From Rachicladosporium sp. CCFEE 5018 (taxonomy: Eukaryota > Ascomycota > Dothideomycetes > Cladosporiales > Cladosporiaceae), in the NCBI GenBank assembly GCA_002077045.2, contig KZ111140.1, positions 3,232,990 to 3,296,989 of the forward strand: 64,000 nt of DNA. Reading direction: 5' to 3'. Of the stretch, positions 43,000 to 52,583 are shown one piece after another. Numbering within the stretch: position 1 is the first letter of the stretch; the number at the start of each line of letters is the position of its first letter. The notes under the pieces were generated by a model. The model was not told the DNA's origin. It was given only the letters and a program-made list of their open reading frames with translations, and searched no databases. The translations under genes were made by a program, and so were the position numbers.

Positions 43000-45185
43000 T
43001 TAGCCCCATATAGCATCTTTACTCCTCGCACTTCCGGCGACATCTGGTGGCGTCGTGATAGTATAGCTCCACTTCTCCACCCCATCGACGTACAGCCTGT
43101 AGTGCAAGATGCTCTGATCACTCGTAGTAGGATTCGAGATCGACACAGCGCCGAACTTGCTGTTGCCATCTGGGATGTATTTGATACACGCATCCGAAAT
43201 GTAGTCGGGGGACGTTGATGACTCCTTGTAGGTCCTGTAGGGCAAGTAGAACATCGATAAGGGCGAAGCGCTGAACTCGTGGACAGTCGCTGAGAGTGGC
43301 CAGCGCTTGCGTCTGGTGCGTGGTGTCTGGAGATTCGACACGTCGGGTTCGATGACGGAGCCCTTGAGGCCAAACGGGTTTGCGATTGGCGGCAATGGTC
43401 CGAGGCCGACGATCCCTACTTTGACATCCGGCGGCGGTGGGAATGCGGTTGCAGCGAACTCGTGTCTGTCGCCGCTGAGCACTGAGAAAGGTCAGTAAGT
43501 CTGTTTCCGCACGACAGCGAATCGTAAGAAGTCTGCTCACCGACAACACCGACTCCACCCTCGAGCCCCACATCCCACATCGCCTCAAGGATGATCTGAC
43601 GCTCTCCCAGATACCCGCGCCATGTGTCTTGCGCACCAAACCACCAGTTCTTCGTAAATGGGATCGAGCTCACCAAGACCTTCCATCGGACGCCAGAGGG
43701 CTCTCGTCGCTTCAGCCAGGCCAGCAGATCTGCGAGCTGATGCTCACCAAGTAGAGACTTCGTGGGTGCGCCAGTGATCGGGTCTGACCCATTCGTGTTG
43801 TCATTCGGCGATCTATACCGACGCGTGTCGAGCATGAAGAACGAAGCTGGGCCTTGGACGAAGGAGAACCAGCTCTCCCCAGGTCGAACTGCAGGAGGAT
43901 TGACAGAAGTATGGTAGTTGCGATACGGATCGAAGGCAGCTTCAAACACGCCGGTGGTATTCTTGTCCCAGTCATTCGCCACTTCATGATCGTCGTATAC
44001 GTGGATCCAGGGCAGCTCTCGGGTTGCAGCAGCCCAGTCTGGGCTCGCGTACGTCTGCCGATACTCTCGACGATAGTCCTCAGCTGTGACACCAGGTCGC
44101 CGCGGCACGTCAATGTAGATGAAGTCGCCGAGGAAGAGCATGAACTGAGCCTTCAGTCCAAGAAGTGCTGTGGCGAGGTGCTCCAGACCCGGGTTTGACA
44201 ATGCATGGCGGAATGGCCGGTATGGGAAATTGTTCTTGAGGCATGACGAATGAACAAAGGTGAAAACGCCTTCGGTCCCAACGCGAGTGCTGAGGGTACC
44301 AGTGGTAGGAGCGGTCGTGAAATGCCCGCTGTGATTGCTTGAGACATGCCACTGGTAGCGCGTGTCTGGCTTAAGCTTCGTGAGTTCGAGTGCGCCCGTG
44401 AAGTCAGTGCTATTGTCGAGCCAAGCAAGTTGACCTGCAGACTTCCAAGTACTGTCCGGTCTAGATCCCATCGGCACAGGCGCGTCTGCATATCGGTACG
44501 ACGCTGACACGGGGTACTTGCTCGCATCAGGCTCACGAACAAGCAGCTTCGCGTCTCGATCGGACACGTAGCCGACTCGAGCAAATGAGAGATCGTGCGA
44601 GGCATGAAAGGTAGGCCCACGATAAACCAAATCAAGTACCATCAGCACCACCGCCAGGTTGATGGCGAACGTCAATCCGCTCCAGAGCAAACTTGACGGA
44701 CTCGGGAGACCAGTAAGTAGAGTCTGTATCACTTGAGGATCCCTCTCCTCGACGATAATTGTCTCTTCCACATCGAGCTCAAATTCGCGTTCACCTTCGG
44801 CCACAGCGCCAATGTTGACGCTGTCAGAGGGTAGGCTATCGTCATCATCATCGCCTGTACTCTCGCGAGCGACTACGTCGATCTCATCGGAGATCACGCG
44901 GTATGGCTCAGTGTGTGTGAGATTGTAGACGAACGAAGTGGTATAGACCGCGAGTAGGGCGTAGATTGCAGGCGGAAGATGCTACAAATGTTAGGCACGG
45001 CGCCATATCCAAGCGGCGGGGTCACTCACATGGCCCGGTATCTACTTGATCTCATCAGTACCTAGCCCGCCTGAGGAAGAACGTCAACCTACCCATCGTA
45101 GGAAAACAAAAGCACCGGCTCGCAAGCCTAGCGAGGTTAAGAATGTCACGTACTTCGCAACCTGATTCACCTCGTCTCCAGCCAT
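43000..45185 (-). CDS. Membrane-anchored PhoD-like phosphatase
   Basis: Four exons (45093-45185, 45030-45041, 43541-44981, 43000-43481) give 675 aa. Exon 2 is a 12-nt micro-exon coding only IPGH. It joins GAFVFLRW to HLPPAIYALLAVY, and this join is what fungal relatives show. Introns are 51, 48 and 59 nt. Three hydrophobic segments lie in the first 130 residues (the third SGLTFAINLAVVLMVLDLVY). The phosphatase core has metal-site motifs FLGDFIYID, YDDHEVANDW and LSGDRHEFAA, the last one created by the final splice (GVVVLSGDRHEF). PhoD enzymes cleave phosphodiesters and monoesters with Fe/Ca at the active site. Membrane anchoring suggests action at the cell surface or in the secretory pathway. 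Confidence 0.88.
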
Positions 45186-45869
45186 CTCGTCGGCGGGTAG
45201 TGGGTGTACATTGTGATCTCGTCGATCCACATTCATACGATCGTGTCGAGGACTGCGATGCAGTGACGTCAGTCAACACCGGAGTTCGCTGCCCAGGTGA
45301 TCTGGAATTACACATAGTTCTGAGGTAAGCGACTCGTCCTCCCACAGTCCGTCCACTGCAGCCATTTTCGTGCCTACGAGAACAAACAAGCAAAGGTCGT
45401 TGCTTCAGGAGCGCTTAACGACGGAGTCGCTTAACCCTCCCCGCTCGATGGCTCAAGCCGTGGTTTAGATCATCATGGCTCTCGCGAGCTGGCCAAAATG
45501 GAGTCTCAATGCCTCTATTCCCACGCCACCTCTGTGACCTGGAGGCTCAGTGTCTGCCCTATCTAGGGTCTCATCCTATGCATTGACAACATTCTGAGTT
45601 CATGTCGGCGTCTCTCGAGCTACCTTGGAAGACTCTGGCATTTGTTTCCGGCCCAGGAACAAGGGTATTCGACAGAATCCCTGGATCCATTTCGAAAGTC
45701 AGAGCCGCTTTGTTCGACGCCTGAAAGGCATTGTCCAACAAGCGTCAAAGAGAATGGTGAGCATAGCTGATGTATAGGATGCTATCGATCGTAAAGCGGG
45801 CAACTACGACGTACAAGTATTGCAGAGCGATACCACGATCATCCCATCACTGAGCCCACGAAAGTCATC
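45186..45869. other. Intergenic, no gene seen
   Basis: Contains the PhoD-like gene's promoter and the upstream flank of the first F-box-like copy. Confidence 0.45.
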
Positions 45870-46715
45870 ATGCCAAGATTCTACGACTTGCCCGATGAGC
45901 TGCTGCTCATGATCATCCGGGAGATGATCGTCTTCGACTGCGCCCTTAACCCTTCCCGCACTCGACCCATCATGCTCCACGGTGCGACAATGGCTAGAAC
46001 CATCTCTAGGTTGGTGGCGCCCATGGCCTGGAACGACCACTTTCTAAGTATGAGCTACCAGGCTATTCTCGCTGAATCCTCTTTCCGTCTACGTCAGAAT
46101 CGTCAGGAGCCACTGCTCCAGAGGTACCAAGCACCCGCAGCGTTTCCAGCTGTGTTCAGGCACATCAGGCACCTGGTCCTTGATGTGGATTGGCAGCTGC
46201 AGCAATCCCAGTTCGACCAAGGTCGCTTCGCAGAGGGCGTGGCACTAGGTGAGACGCACGCCGCGCACTTGCGATGAGTCGCTGCACTATTTCCCTCTCT
46301 GAGGATCCTCGAGATCGACCGCAATTCCCACTTCCTCCGGAATACTCTAAGCAGTGCTCAGGGCAGCCTGCCCAGAACATTGCCCGCCATACTCCGTCTG
46401 TCTTTTGCAACGAACAATATGCGCTGGTACTTCGAACCGCTGATCGGGTTCTTGAACGTGAGGGATGCGACGGGAGGTCCGCTGAGCGCGGAAGTGAGAC
46501 TTCGGGTGTACAATGAAGGCACTTCTCAATGGGCCCGGATCTCGCATGAAGGTATCACCCGACCGGCGACCGTGGTCGCGGTCAATGACTTCAGCACTCT
46601 GGCCACTATGGTATCCGAATTGCTGTTCTTGCCGCATATAGTTGTTGTCTTTCGGAGAGACGTCTGGGTAGCCTTGATGCAGCGAGAACGTGAACATTAC
46701 GGCCCCGCAGCATGA
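45870..46715 (+). pseudogene. F-box-like array, copy 1 (one in-frame TGA)
   Basis: One reading frame runs from MPRFYDLPDELLLMIIREM (F-box-like start) to the stop at 46713-46715, broken only by TGA at 46275-46277. The sense continues on both sides without a frame change (HAAHLR-stop-VAALFPSLRILEIDRN). Copies 2 and 3 have the same landmarks: FRLRQNRQEP, then IRHLVLDV, LRILEIDRN, RLRVYNEGTSQW and LLFLPHIVVVFR. CGA to TGA at this codon is a simple C-to-T change. Whole length would be about 281 codons. No function is known for the family; an F-box suggests a role in SCF ubiquitin ligases. Confidence 0.65.
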
Positions 46716-46977
46716 ATAGCTAAGGTACGGTAGTTTCTGTCTGTTCCTTACGAGCGCGTACTATGCTACATCGTATTCCATCTTACACTGTCATTGCGGG
46801 ATCTGTACTCACTTCTGATCATCGCTTTGCTTGCCTTAGACATGAGAGAGAGAGTACGACGGACTCATTTAGCTACGACTCATGCAGCCACCACGTCAGC
46901 CGACGGCCCAGTGCTACAATTCCATTCTACGACATGAAGTTGTTGCACCGTCCAACACTCCTCCCAATCCGGTAAGT

Positions 46978-47871
46978 ATGCCTCGCCACTTCGCCCTACC
47001 CGGTGAGGAGAACCTGTTCTGCCATCTCGCCACCGAGACTCTGCTTGTTATCATCCGGGAGGTGATGCGCGTCGAGTGTACAGTGAACACCGAACAAAGT
47101 CAGTACATCGACCTCTCTCACGTGAAGGAATCTGATGCGCGTTCCATTGTGAGGATACTGGGGCTTATGGCATGGGACCGGGCTGCACTGGAACTGTCGG
47201 AGCAACAACTTTTCGGAACTCAAGCATTCCGCATCCGCCAACACCGCCACGAGCCCGTCTTATGAAGGTATTGACAGTTCCGTGCGCGTCCCGCCGTGCT
47301 CGAGAACATCCGCTTCCTCGTTCTGGACATTGTGTCGAGTCACCACGATCGACATGCATTCCAGGGCCGGATGATGGAGTCGTTTGACATCGCACGTGCC
47401 CACGAACGCCGAGTCGTCGCCATAGCAGCGCTGGTTCCGGCCTATGAGAGAATCGAGGTGGACATCAATCTCGACTTCTTGCGAAATCTGGAACGCATCG
47501 ATGGACAATTCGTAGCAACTTTCCCGGCCTCAACGGTGCATAGACGCGGGACTGTCTACACGAGATGGTTCTATGACGTCCTCCTAGACCAACTCATGTG
47601 GGACTGCTGGACCCAACGCGGCCGCAGGGTTGCGCCGTAAGTCGTTGTCCGCGTCTGGAATGAGGGCAACGCCGGTGAGTGGGTTCGCCGCCAGCGGGAG
47701 GATACGCTGAGACCAGCTGTCCCGGTTGTCGCAGCGAACTATGCGAATTTGACTGACCCAGGACCCCTAACGATAAGCAGATCTGGGCTCATCGCTGAGC
47801 TGATGTTCTTGCCGCATGTGGCCGCAGTGCTCAGGCTACGAGGCGGGGAGCCTGTGACGTTCTCAAGCTAA
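46978..47871 (+). pseudogene. F-box-like array, copy 2 (three in-frame stops)
   Basis: The frame starts MPRHFALPGEENLFCHLATE, followed by TLLVIIREVMRVE, and remains in register to 47871, but TGA at 47263-47265 and 47272-47274 and TAA at 47638-47640 interrupt it. Aligned with copy 1, HEPVL-stop-RY-stop-QF matches QEPLLQRYQAP, and VAP-stop-VVVRVWNEG matches the later RLRVYNEG block. Two stops are explained by CGA to TGA and one by CAA to TAA. There is no frameshift, so the decay looks recent or is driven by point mutation alone. Confidence 0.65.
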
Positions 47872-48393
47872 GTGCGCGGTGAGCCTGGTGATAGGGTTGG
47901 TCGGTAGGTATCTGTACGAGTCTCCTTGTCATCATTTCGCAAACGTCTCGGTGTCTGACTATTCTACTTCAACTGTGATGGATATGGGAACATTATCATA
48001 ACACCACTTACATCTTCAGAGGAGATTACAACGGGTCAATACCAAAGATATCCTGTTGCCACAAGGCATCACGTGCGGTGACTGACATTATGCCTGCCAA
48101 CACCTTGTGAATTACTGTCCCCGAATCCTACTTCTCGCAGCTCGTGCATCATGTCGAAGCCGATTCCAAAGCCAACAAGAAGGTACACGACTGGCGCACT
48201 CGAACATGCTATACTCCATTGTTCGGTGCCACAAAGTGCATTGCGGCAGTCGCACATGAAAGAGAGCACGAGCCTATGTACACGCAGGCACTTCAGGAGT
48301 GATAATTTACTCGACTTCTCGCCAACACCGAGCCATCAACGTGAGTCCCATTCCCTAATCCCATTGAAAAAGGCGCCCTCCACTCAGCCCAGG
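47872..48393. other. Spacer between F-box-like copies 2 and 3
   Basis: The frame of copy 3 extends upstream to 48151, but this part lacks the family landmarks. No other gene is seen. Confidence 0.4.
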
Positions 48394-49227
48394 ATGTCTC
48401 CTTCCCTACCACCATCCGACTGGACCGTACTGTTCCTCGCCCTGCCCACAGAACTCCAACTCCAGATCATCCAGGAGATGCTCCTCGCAGCGACAAAATG
48501 GACAGAACATTCCAACCTCGACTCCCGCATAGACCTCGCGGAAGATCCCAAGTCAAATGCCCAGACCACGATCCGATCCCTTCGCCCCATGACAACCCGC
48601 TTCCGCATTCGCCAAGATCGCCAGCAGGAGTTCCTGGAGCTGCATCCCGCGCCACGCGAACGCGCTGACTGGAGAACCGCGCAGCCCACAGCTTTATCGA
48701 GTATCAGGAATCTCGTTCTGGATCTTTCCGCAAGAGACGAAGGCAGAGGGCCGCGCTGGTTCGGTCGCTTTGACCCTGCGCAGGGCTTATTCCAGGCACA
48801 AGTCTTTGCTAATACAGTCCAGCACTTTTCGTCATTGCAGAGACTGGAGCTCGACGTCAATACCTTTAACGTCTGCGACAGGGACCTCGTCAAGCAGTTT
48901 TCAATGGCCAGATTGCAACCGGACTTGCCGAAGGGGTACTTTGCGTTCCATCTCCTTCGCGATCTGTACGTCGGCATCGGGGAGATGAGCATTCCTTTTA
49001 CGGGGGATGGGTAATTGCCGGATCCGGATGTCGTGATTCGTGTCTATAACGAGGGCAATATCGAGGAGTGGGAGAGTCGAAGGCGTGCGGGCACGCTGCG
49101 ACCGGCGGTCCGCATATCGGCAGCGGACTATGAGGCACTCGATGCGTTTGTGCATAAGCTGCTGTTCCTGCCGCCTGTTCTTGCGGTTGTCAGACTGCGG
49201 GAACAAGGGCGTTTTCGTTTGTCGTAG
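48394..49227 (+). pseudogene. F-box-like array, copy 3 (one in-frame TAA)
   Basis: The frame begins MSPSLPPSDWTVLFLALPTE, followed by LQLQIIQEMLL, and shows FRIRQDRQQEF, IRNLVLDLS and LQRLELDVNTFN. It is interrupted by TAA at 49012-49014 (FTGDG-stop-LPDPDVVIRVYNEG) and then stays open to 49225-49227. The stop lies just before the xRVYNEG block, at nearly the same place as the last stop in copy 2. GGG-CAA-TTG to GGG-TAA-TTG would explain it. If the stop is real, a 206-aa product that keeps the F-box-like part could still be made. Confidence 0.65.
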
Positions 49228-49367
49228 GAGCAGCGCTATTGTGTACTAGACGCTGTAGCAAGGAGTGTCTCTTTCGTATTGGACTTGTACTTCTTCGTAA
49301 GTCCTTAGGTGCTTGTTCATCGAGTCTTAGAAAACGCATATCGGTGTCTTCGTAGCGAGCTCAGGTA

Positions 49368-50948
49368 TTAATTCCTCTCATCTCCTTCCCCCAGCCGGCG
49401 GCCACCTCCGCCTCCCCCACCCATCATCTGCATTATCTTCCCCATATCCATACCCCCCATATTCGGCATCCCACCTCCTCCAGCCCCTCCACCACCCCCA
49501 AACATCTTCATCATAGACGCCATATCCGGCATCCCACCTGCACCACCTGCACCACCGCCCATACTCTGCAGCTTCTTCTGCATCGCAGCCATCTGCGATT
49601 TGTTTCCCGCACCACCCATCTGGCCTTGCGCCTTTTGGGCGTTGGTAGTGGCGGACTTGACTTTCTTCGCCATGCCGGACATCATGCGTTGTTGCGTGAG
49701 TAGCTCTTCGACTTCGCGAACGGAGGTGCCTGAGCCGCGTGCTACGCGCGTCATTCGTGTGGGCTGCTCAACGAAGATTTTGCCATCACTGTCGAGCTCC
49801 TTTGCGGTCATGGAGTCGCAGATGTAGACCATGCGCTTTAGTTTCGAGGCGCCGTCTTCGTCGTCCATGCCGCCCATCATTCCACTGAGACCGGGTATCA
49901 TGGAAGCCATCTTGGAGAGCGGGCCCATTTTCATGATGTTAGTAAGCTGGTCGCGGAGATCTCGGACGGTAAATTTGCCTTCTGTGAGGTTCTTCATGGT
50001 GTCCTTCTGGTCGAGTTTGAGGGACTGGACATGCTCGGCGAGACCTTGCAGATCGCCCATGCCGAGAAGCTTGGAGACGAAGGACTGTGGGTTGAACTTC
50101 TCCAAATCGAGCAGGTGCTCTCCCGTACCGATAAAGACTATGGGAGTGTGAGTGGCGGCTACGGCAGAGATAGCACCACCTCCGGCAGCTGCACCATCGG
50201 TCTTGGTGATGATTATGGCGCCGAAATCTGCGGCTTTTTTGAAGGCTCGACTCTGGGCTTCTGCGGCTTGGCCAATGGAAGCATCGAGGACCATGACAGT
50301 CTGATGCGGTTGAACGGCTGCTTGAATCTCTTGCATCTCAGCGAAGAGTGCTTCTTCCTGTTGATGTCGGCCTGAGGTGTCGATGATGATGATCTCGAAG
50401 CGGTCCTTCTTGAACTTCTCTACACCATCTCTGGCCACCACCACAGGGTCGGTCTGTGTGAGTGAGCCATAGTACGGGATCTTGGCCTTCGTTGCGTTCT
50501 GCTTCAACTGATCGAATGCACCTGCTCTGAACGTGTCTGCGCAGACCAGACATGTCTTGAAACCTCTCGCCTGATACCACCTCGCCAGCTTCGTACACGT
50601 CGTCGTCTTGCCCGCTCCTTGCAGACCCACAAACATGATGACATTACTCTTGCCCTTCTTGGGGTTGTAAGGCACCTGATGTGGGTTGACAATGTCGACA
50701 AGTGCATCGAAGACGGCTTTCTGTATGATGTTCTTCTTATTCGCTCGTGCGGGCAGCTCATTGAACTTGACTGATGCTTTGATTTGTTTCCGGAGTGAGG
50801 AGACGAGCTTGATGTTTACGTCTGCTTCCACTAAGGCATTGCTGATCTCCTTGATCATGCCATCAAAGGCTTTCTCATCGAGAGTGGCGGAGCGGGTGAG
50901 GTCGTTGACGGCGCTGTTGATGCGCCGGCCGAGGTCTTGGAGGACCAT
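49368..50948 (-). CDS. SRP54: SRP54, signal recognition particle GTPase
   Basis: Single exon, 526 aa. The N domain covers about 1-90 (MVLQDLGRRINSAVNDL). The G domain has G1 GLQGAGKTTTCTKLA (about 108-122), the insertion-box region DTFRAGAFDQLKQNA, DTSGRHQQEE and TKTDGAAAGGG. The methionine-rich M domain begins near 325 (LSKMASMIPGLSGMMGGMDD), includes the RMTRVARGSGTS RNA-binding helix, and ends in a Gly/Met-rich tail. SRP54 binds signal sequences as they leave the ribosome and docks to the receptor SR-alpha at the ER in a GTP-dependent way. Length and motifs are complete. Confidence 0.96.
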   Translation of the reverse strand: MVLQDLGRRINSAVNDLTRSATLDEKAFDGMIKEISNALVEADVNIKLVSSLRKQIKASVKFNELPARANKKNIIQKAVFDALVDIVNPHQVPYNPKKGKSNVIMFVGLQGAGKTTTCTKLARWYQARGFKTCLVCADTFRAGAFDQLKQNATKAKIPYYGSLTQTDPVVVARDGVEKFKKDRFEIIIIDTSGRHQQEEALFAEMQEIQAAVQPHQTVMVLDASIGQAAEAQSRAFKKAADFGAIIITKTDGAAAGGGAISAVAATHTPIVFIGTGEHLLDLEKFNPQSFVSKLLGMGDLQGLAEHVQSLKLDQKDTMKNLTEGKFTVRDLRDQLTNIMKMGPLSKMASMIPGLSGMMGGMDDEDGASKLKRMVYICDSMTAKELDSDGKIFVEQPTRMTRVARGSGTSVREVEELLTQQRMMSGMAKKVKSATTNAQKAQGQMGGAGNKSQMAAMQKKLQSMGGGAGGAGGMPDMASMMKMFGGGGGAGGGGMPNMGGMDMGKIMQMMGGGGGGGRRLGEGDERN

Positions 50949-51201
50949 CGTCGCTAATGATAAGAGCAGGGATGAGAAAGGAGAGAGCGGTGCACTGCTT
51001 GACTATGTTCCAGTCATGGTGTCGTTATGGTAACGTATCAGTCGACGGTACTCATATTCGAGCGTCGTTGCAAGCCCCACTTCCACCGAATACTTATCGT
51101 AACGATCTTATCAGATCCAGATTTTCTCTCGTTGACAGGCATACACGGTGAATGCACGTAGAGTGGACCTATCTTCCCTCAAACATTTTACAGTACACAG
51201 T
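50949..51201. promoter_or_regulatory. Divergent promoter SRP54/RRP15
   Basis: Only 253 bp separate the two start codons, so the two housekeeping genes share a short bidirectional promoter. No specific motif is recognised. Confidence 0.5.
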
Positions 51202-52323
51202 ATGGCACAGATATCAGCAAAGCGAAGGCGCGAAGACGGTGATGCCCGACCAAAGAAGAAGAAAGTGCGGAAGATCAAGAAGCAGGTCGACTATCACAGC
51301 TCTTCGGACGACGATGAGGACGTACCCGAGGGAGTGCCCACAGCGCGCAGAGTGCCGCCGCCGAAGCCCAGTGGTATCAATGCTGAGCCGCTGGGGGAGC
51401 GCGTGAAGTCGAAGGATGTGGAGGTGGAGGTGGAGGTGGAGGTGGAGACGGAGACGAAGGCAAATGCGCCCAAGCCGATACTGAAGCGGGCCATCGTCTC
51501 ATCAGCGCCTATCGAACGTGGAGAGCCTATCGTTGAAGATGCTGAGGACGAAGTCGAGGATGTGGATATGGACGAGACGGAGAGGAACACTGTGCTAAAC
51601 ATGGCGCCGGCAGAAGCAAGCGAAGGCGACGAAGACGAGCCCACTGAGACACTTCCTGAAGCTCTGGACGATGATTCGGACGACGCAAGCGAAGACGGCG
51701 CCGATACAGACGGCGTCCCTCTCGACCTCGCAGCAGACTCAAGCGAAGATGATCTAGACATCGACGACGACGACGAATTCTCCGACAACACCGACGCCGA
51801 GTCCTCCACCTCCCTCACCTCCTCCGCCGCAGCACGAGAGAAGAAAAAGCGCAACGACCCCACCGCCTTCAGTACATCCATCTCCAAGATCCTAGACACA
51901 AAACTGACAACCTCCAAACGCGCCGACCCAGTCCTTTCCCGCTCTAAGAGCGCAGCAGAAGCAAATCGCAGCATCGCAGACTCGAAGCTCGAAACGAAAG
52001 CACGAGCGCAGATTCGAGGCGAGAAGAGACATTTGATGAACAAAGGTCGAGTCGAAGACGTGCTTGGACTCGAGACTGAAGGTGTGGATACGGGCAAGGT
52101 GATGGAGGAGGAGAAGCGACTGAAGAAGACGGCGCAGAGGGGTGTGGTGAAGTTGTTCAATGCTGTTAGGGCTGCGCAGGTCAAGGCTGAGGGTGCTATG
52201 GCGCAGGCGAGGCAGGAGGGCGTGGTGGGCATGGGGAAGAGGGAGGAGAGGGTGAATGAGATGAGTAAGCAGGGGTTTTTGGATTTGATTAGTGGAGGTG
52301 GGAAGGAGACGGCTGTGGCGTGA
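51202..52323 (+). CDS. RRP15: RRP15, 60S ribosome biogenesis factor
   Basis: Single exon, 373 aa. It opens with a basic nuclear/nucleolar targeting stretch (KRRREDGDARPKKKKVRKIK). A long acidic low-complexity region follows (about 100-225), including a VEVEVEVEVETET repeat. The Rrp15 domain (about 225-365) has NDPTAFSTSISKILDTKL, ADPVLSRSKSAAEA and KRLKKTAQRGVVKLFNAV. Yeast Rrp15 acts in pre-60S particles and early pre-rRNA processing. The ATG at 51202 was chosen because no ATG precedes it closely in frame. The long Ser-rich frame on the opposite strand is an antisense shadow of the acidic repeats. Confidence 0.9.
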   Translation: MAQISAKRRREDGDARPKKKKVRKIKKQVDYHSSSDDDEDVPEGVPTARRVPPPKPSGINAEPLGERVKSKDVEVEVEVEVETETKANAPKPILKRAIVSSAPIERGEPIVEDAEDEVEDVDMDETERNTVLNMAPAEASEGDEDEPTETLPEALDDDSDDASEDGADTDGVPLDLAADSSEDDLDIDDDDEFSDNTDAESSTSLTSSAAAREKKKRNDPTAFSTSISKILDTKLTTSKRADPVLSRSKSAAEANRSIADSKLETKARAQIRGEKRHLMNKGRVEDVLGLETEGVDTGKVMEEEKRLKKTAQRGVVKLFNAVRAAQVKAEGAMAQARQEGVVGMGKREERVNEMSKQGFLDLISGGGKETAVA

Positions 52324-52583
52324 GGGGCTATGGCGTTGTCTTCATAGCTATGGACAGCAATAGACATCGCAGTAACACCAAGGAGAGTGTCTTTCAGTCT
52401 GTGTAGAGGAGTTCTCTCCCTTGCCTGCACATACACTGTGCGCAGTCGTTCAAGGAAATCCCACCCCGTCAATCAAGCACGAGAGCTGCCCATTGGGCCC
52501 AGTCAGCCATTAAACCCTTCGCGATCCTCATACTCCCCCAGAGAGCATCTCAGCGAGCTTCCCTCAAGACATCGATCCCTCGC

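Noticed and set aside
38543..45185. Possible secondary-metabolite cluster (P450, MFS transporter, phosphatase)
   Set aside because: The MFS protein is of the FMP42-like type and not a drug exporter. The phosphatase is a membrane PhoD protein, and no synthase or cluster regulator is present.
46258..46315. Intron that would remove the TGA in F-box-like copy 1 (GTGAGA to CTGAG)
   Set aside because: It would delete family-conserved residues on both sides of the stop (HAAHL and VAALFPS), which align with copies 2 and 3.
51294..52472. Long Ser-rich minus-strand open frame (392 codons)
   Set aside because: It is antisense to RRP15. The acidic GAG/GAC-rich repeats of that gene read as Ser/Thr on the other strand, and it shows no domain.
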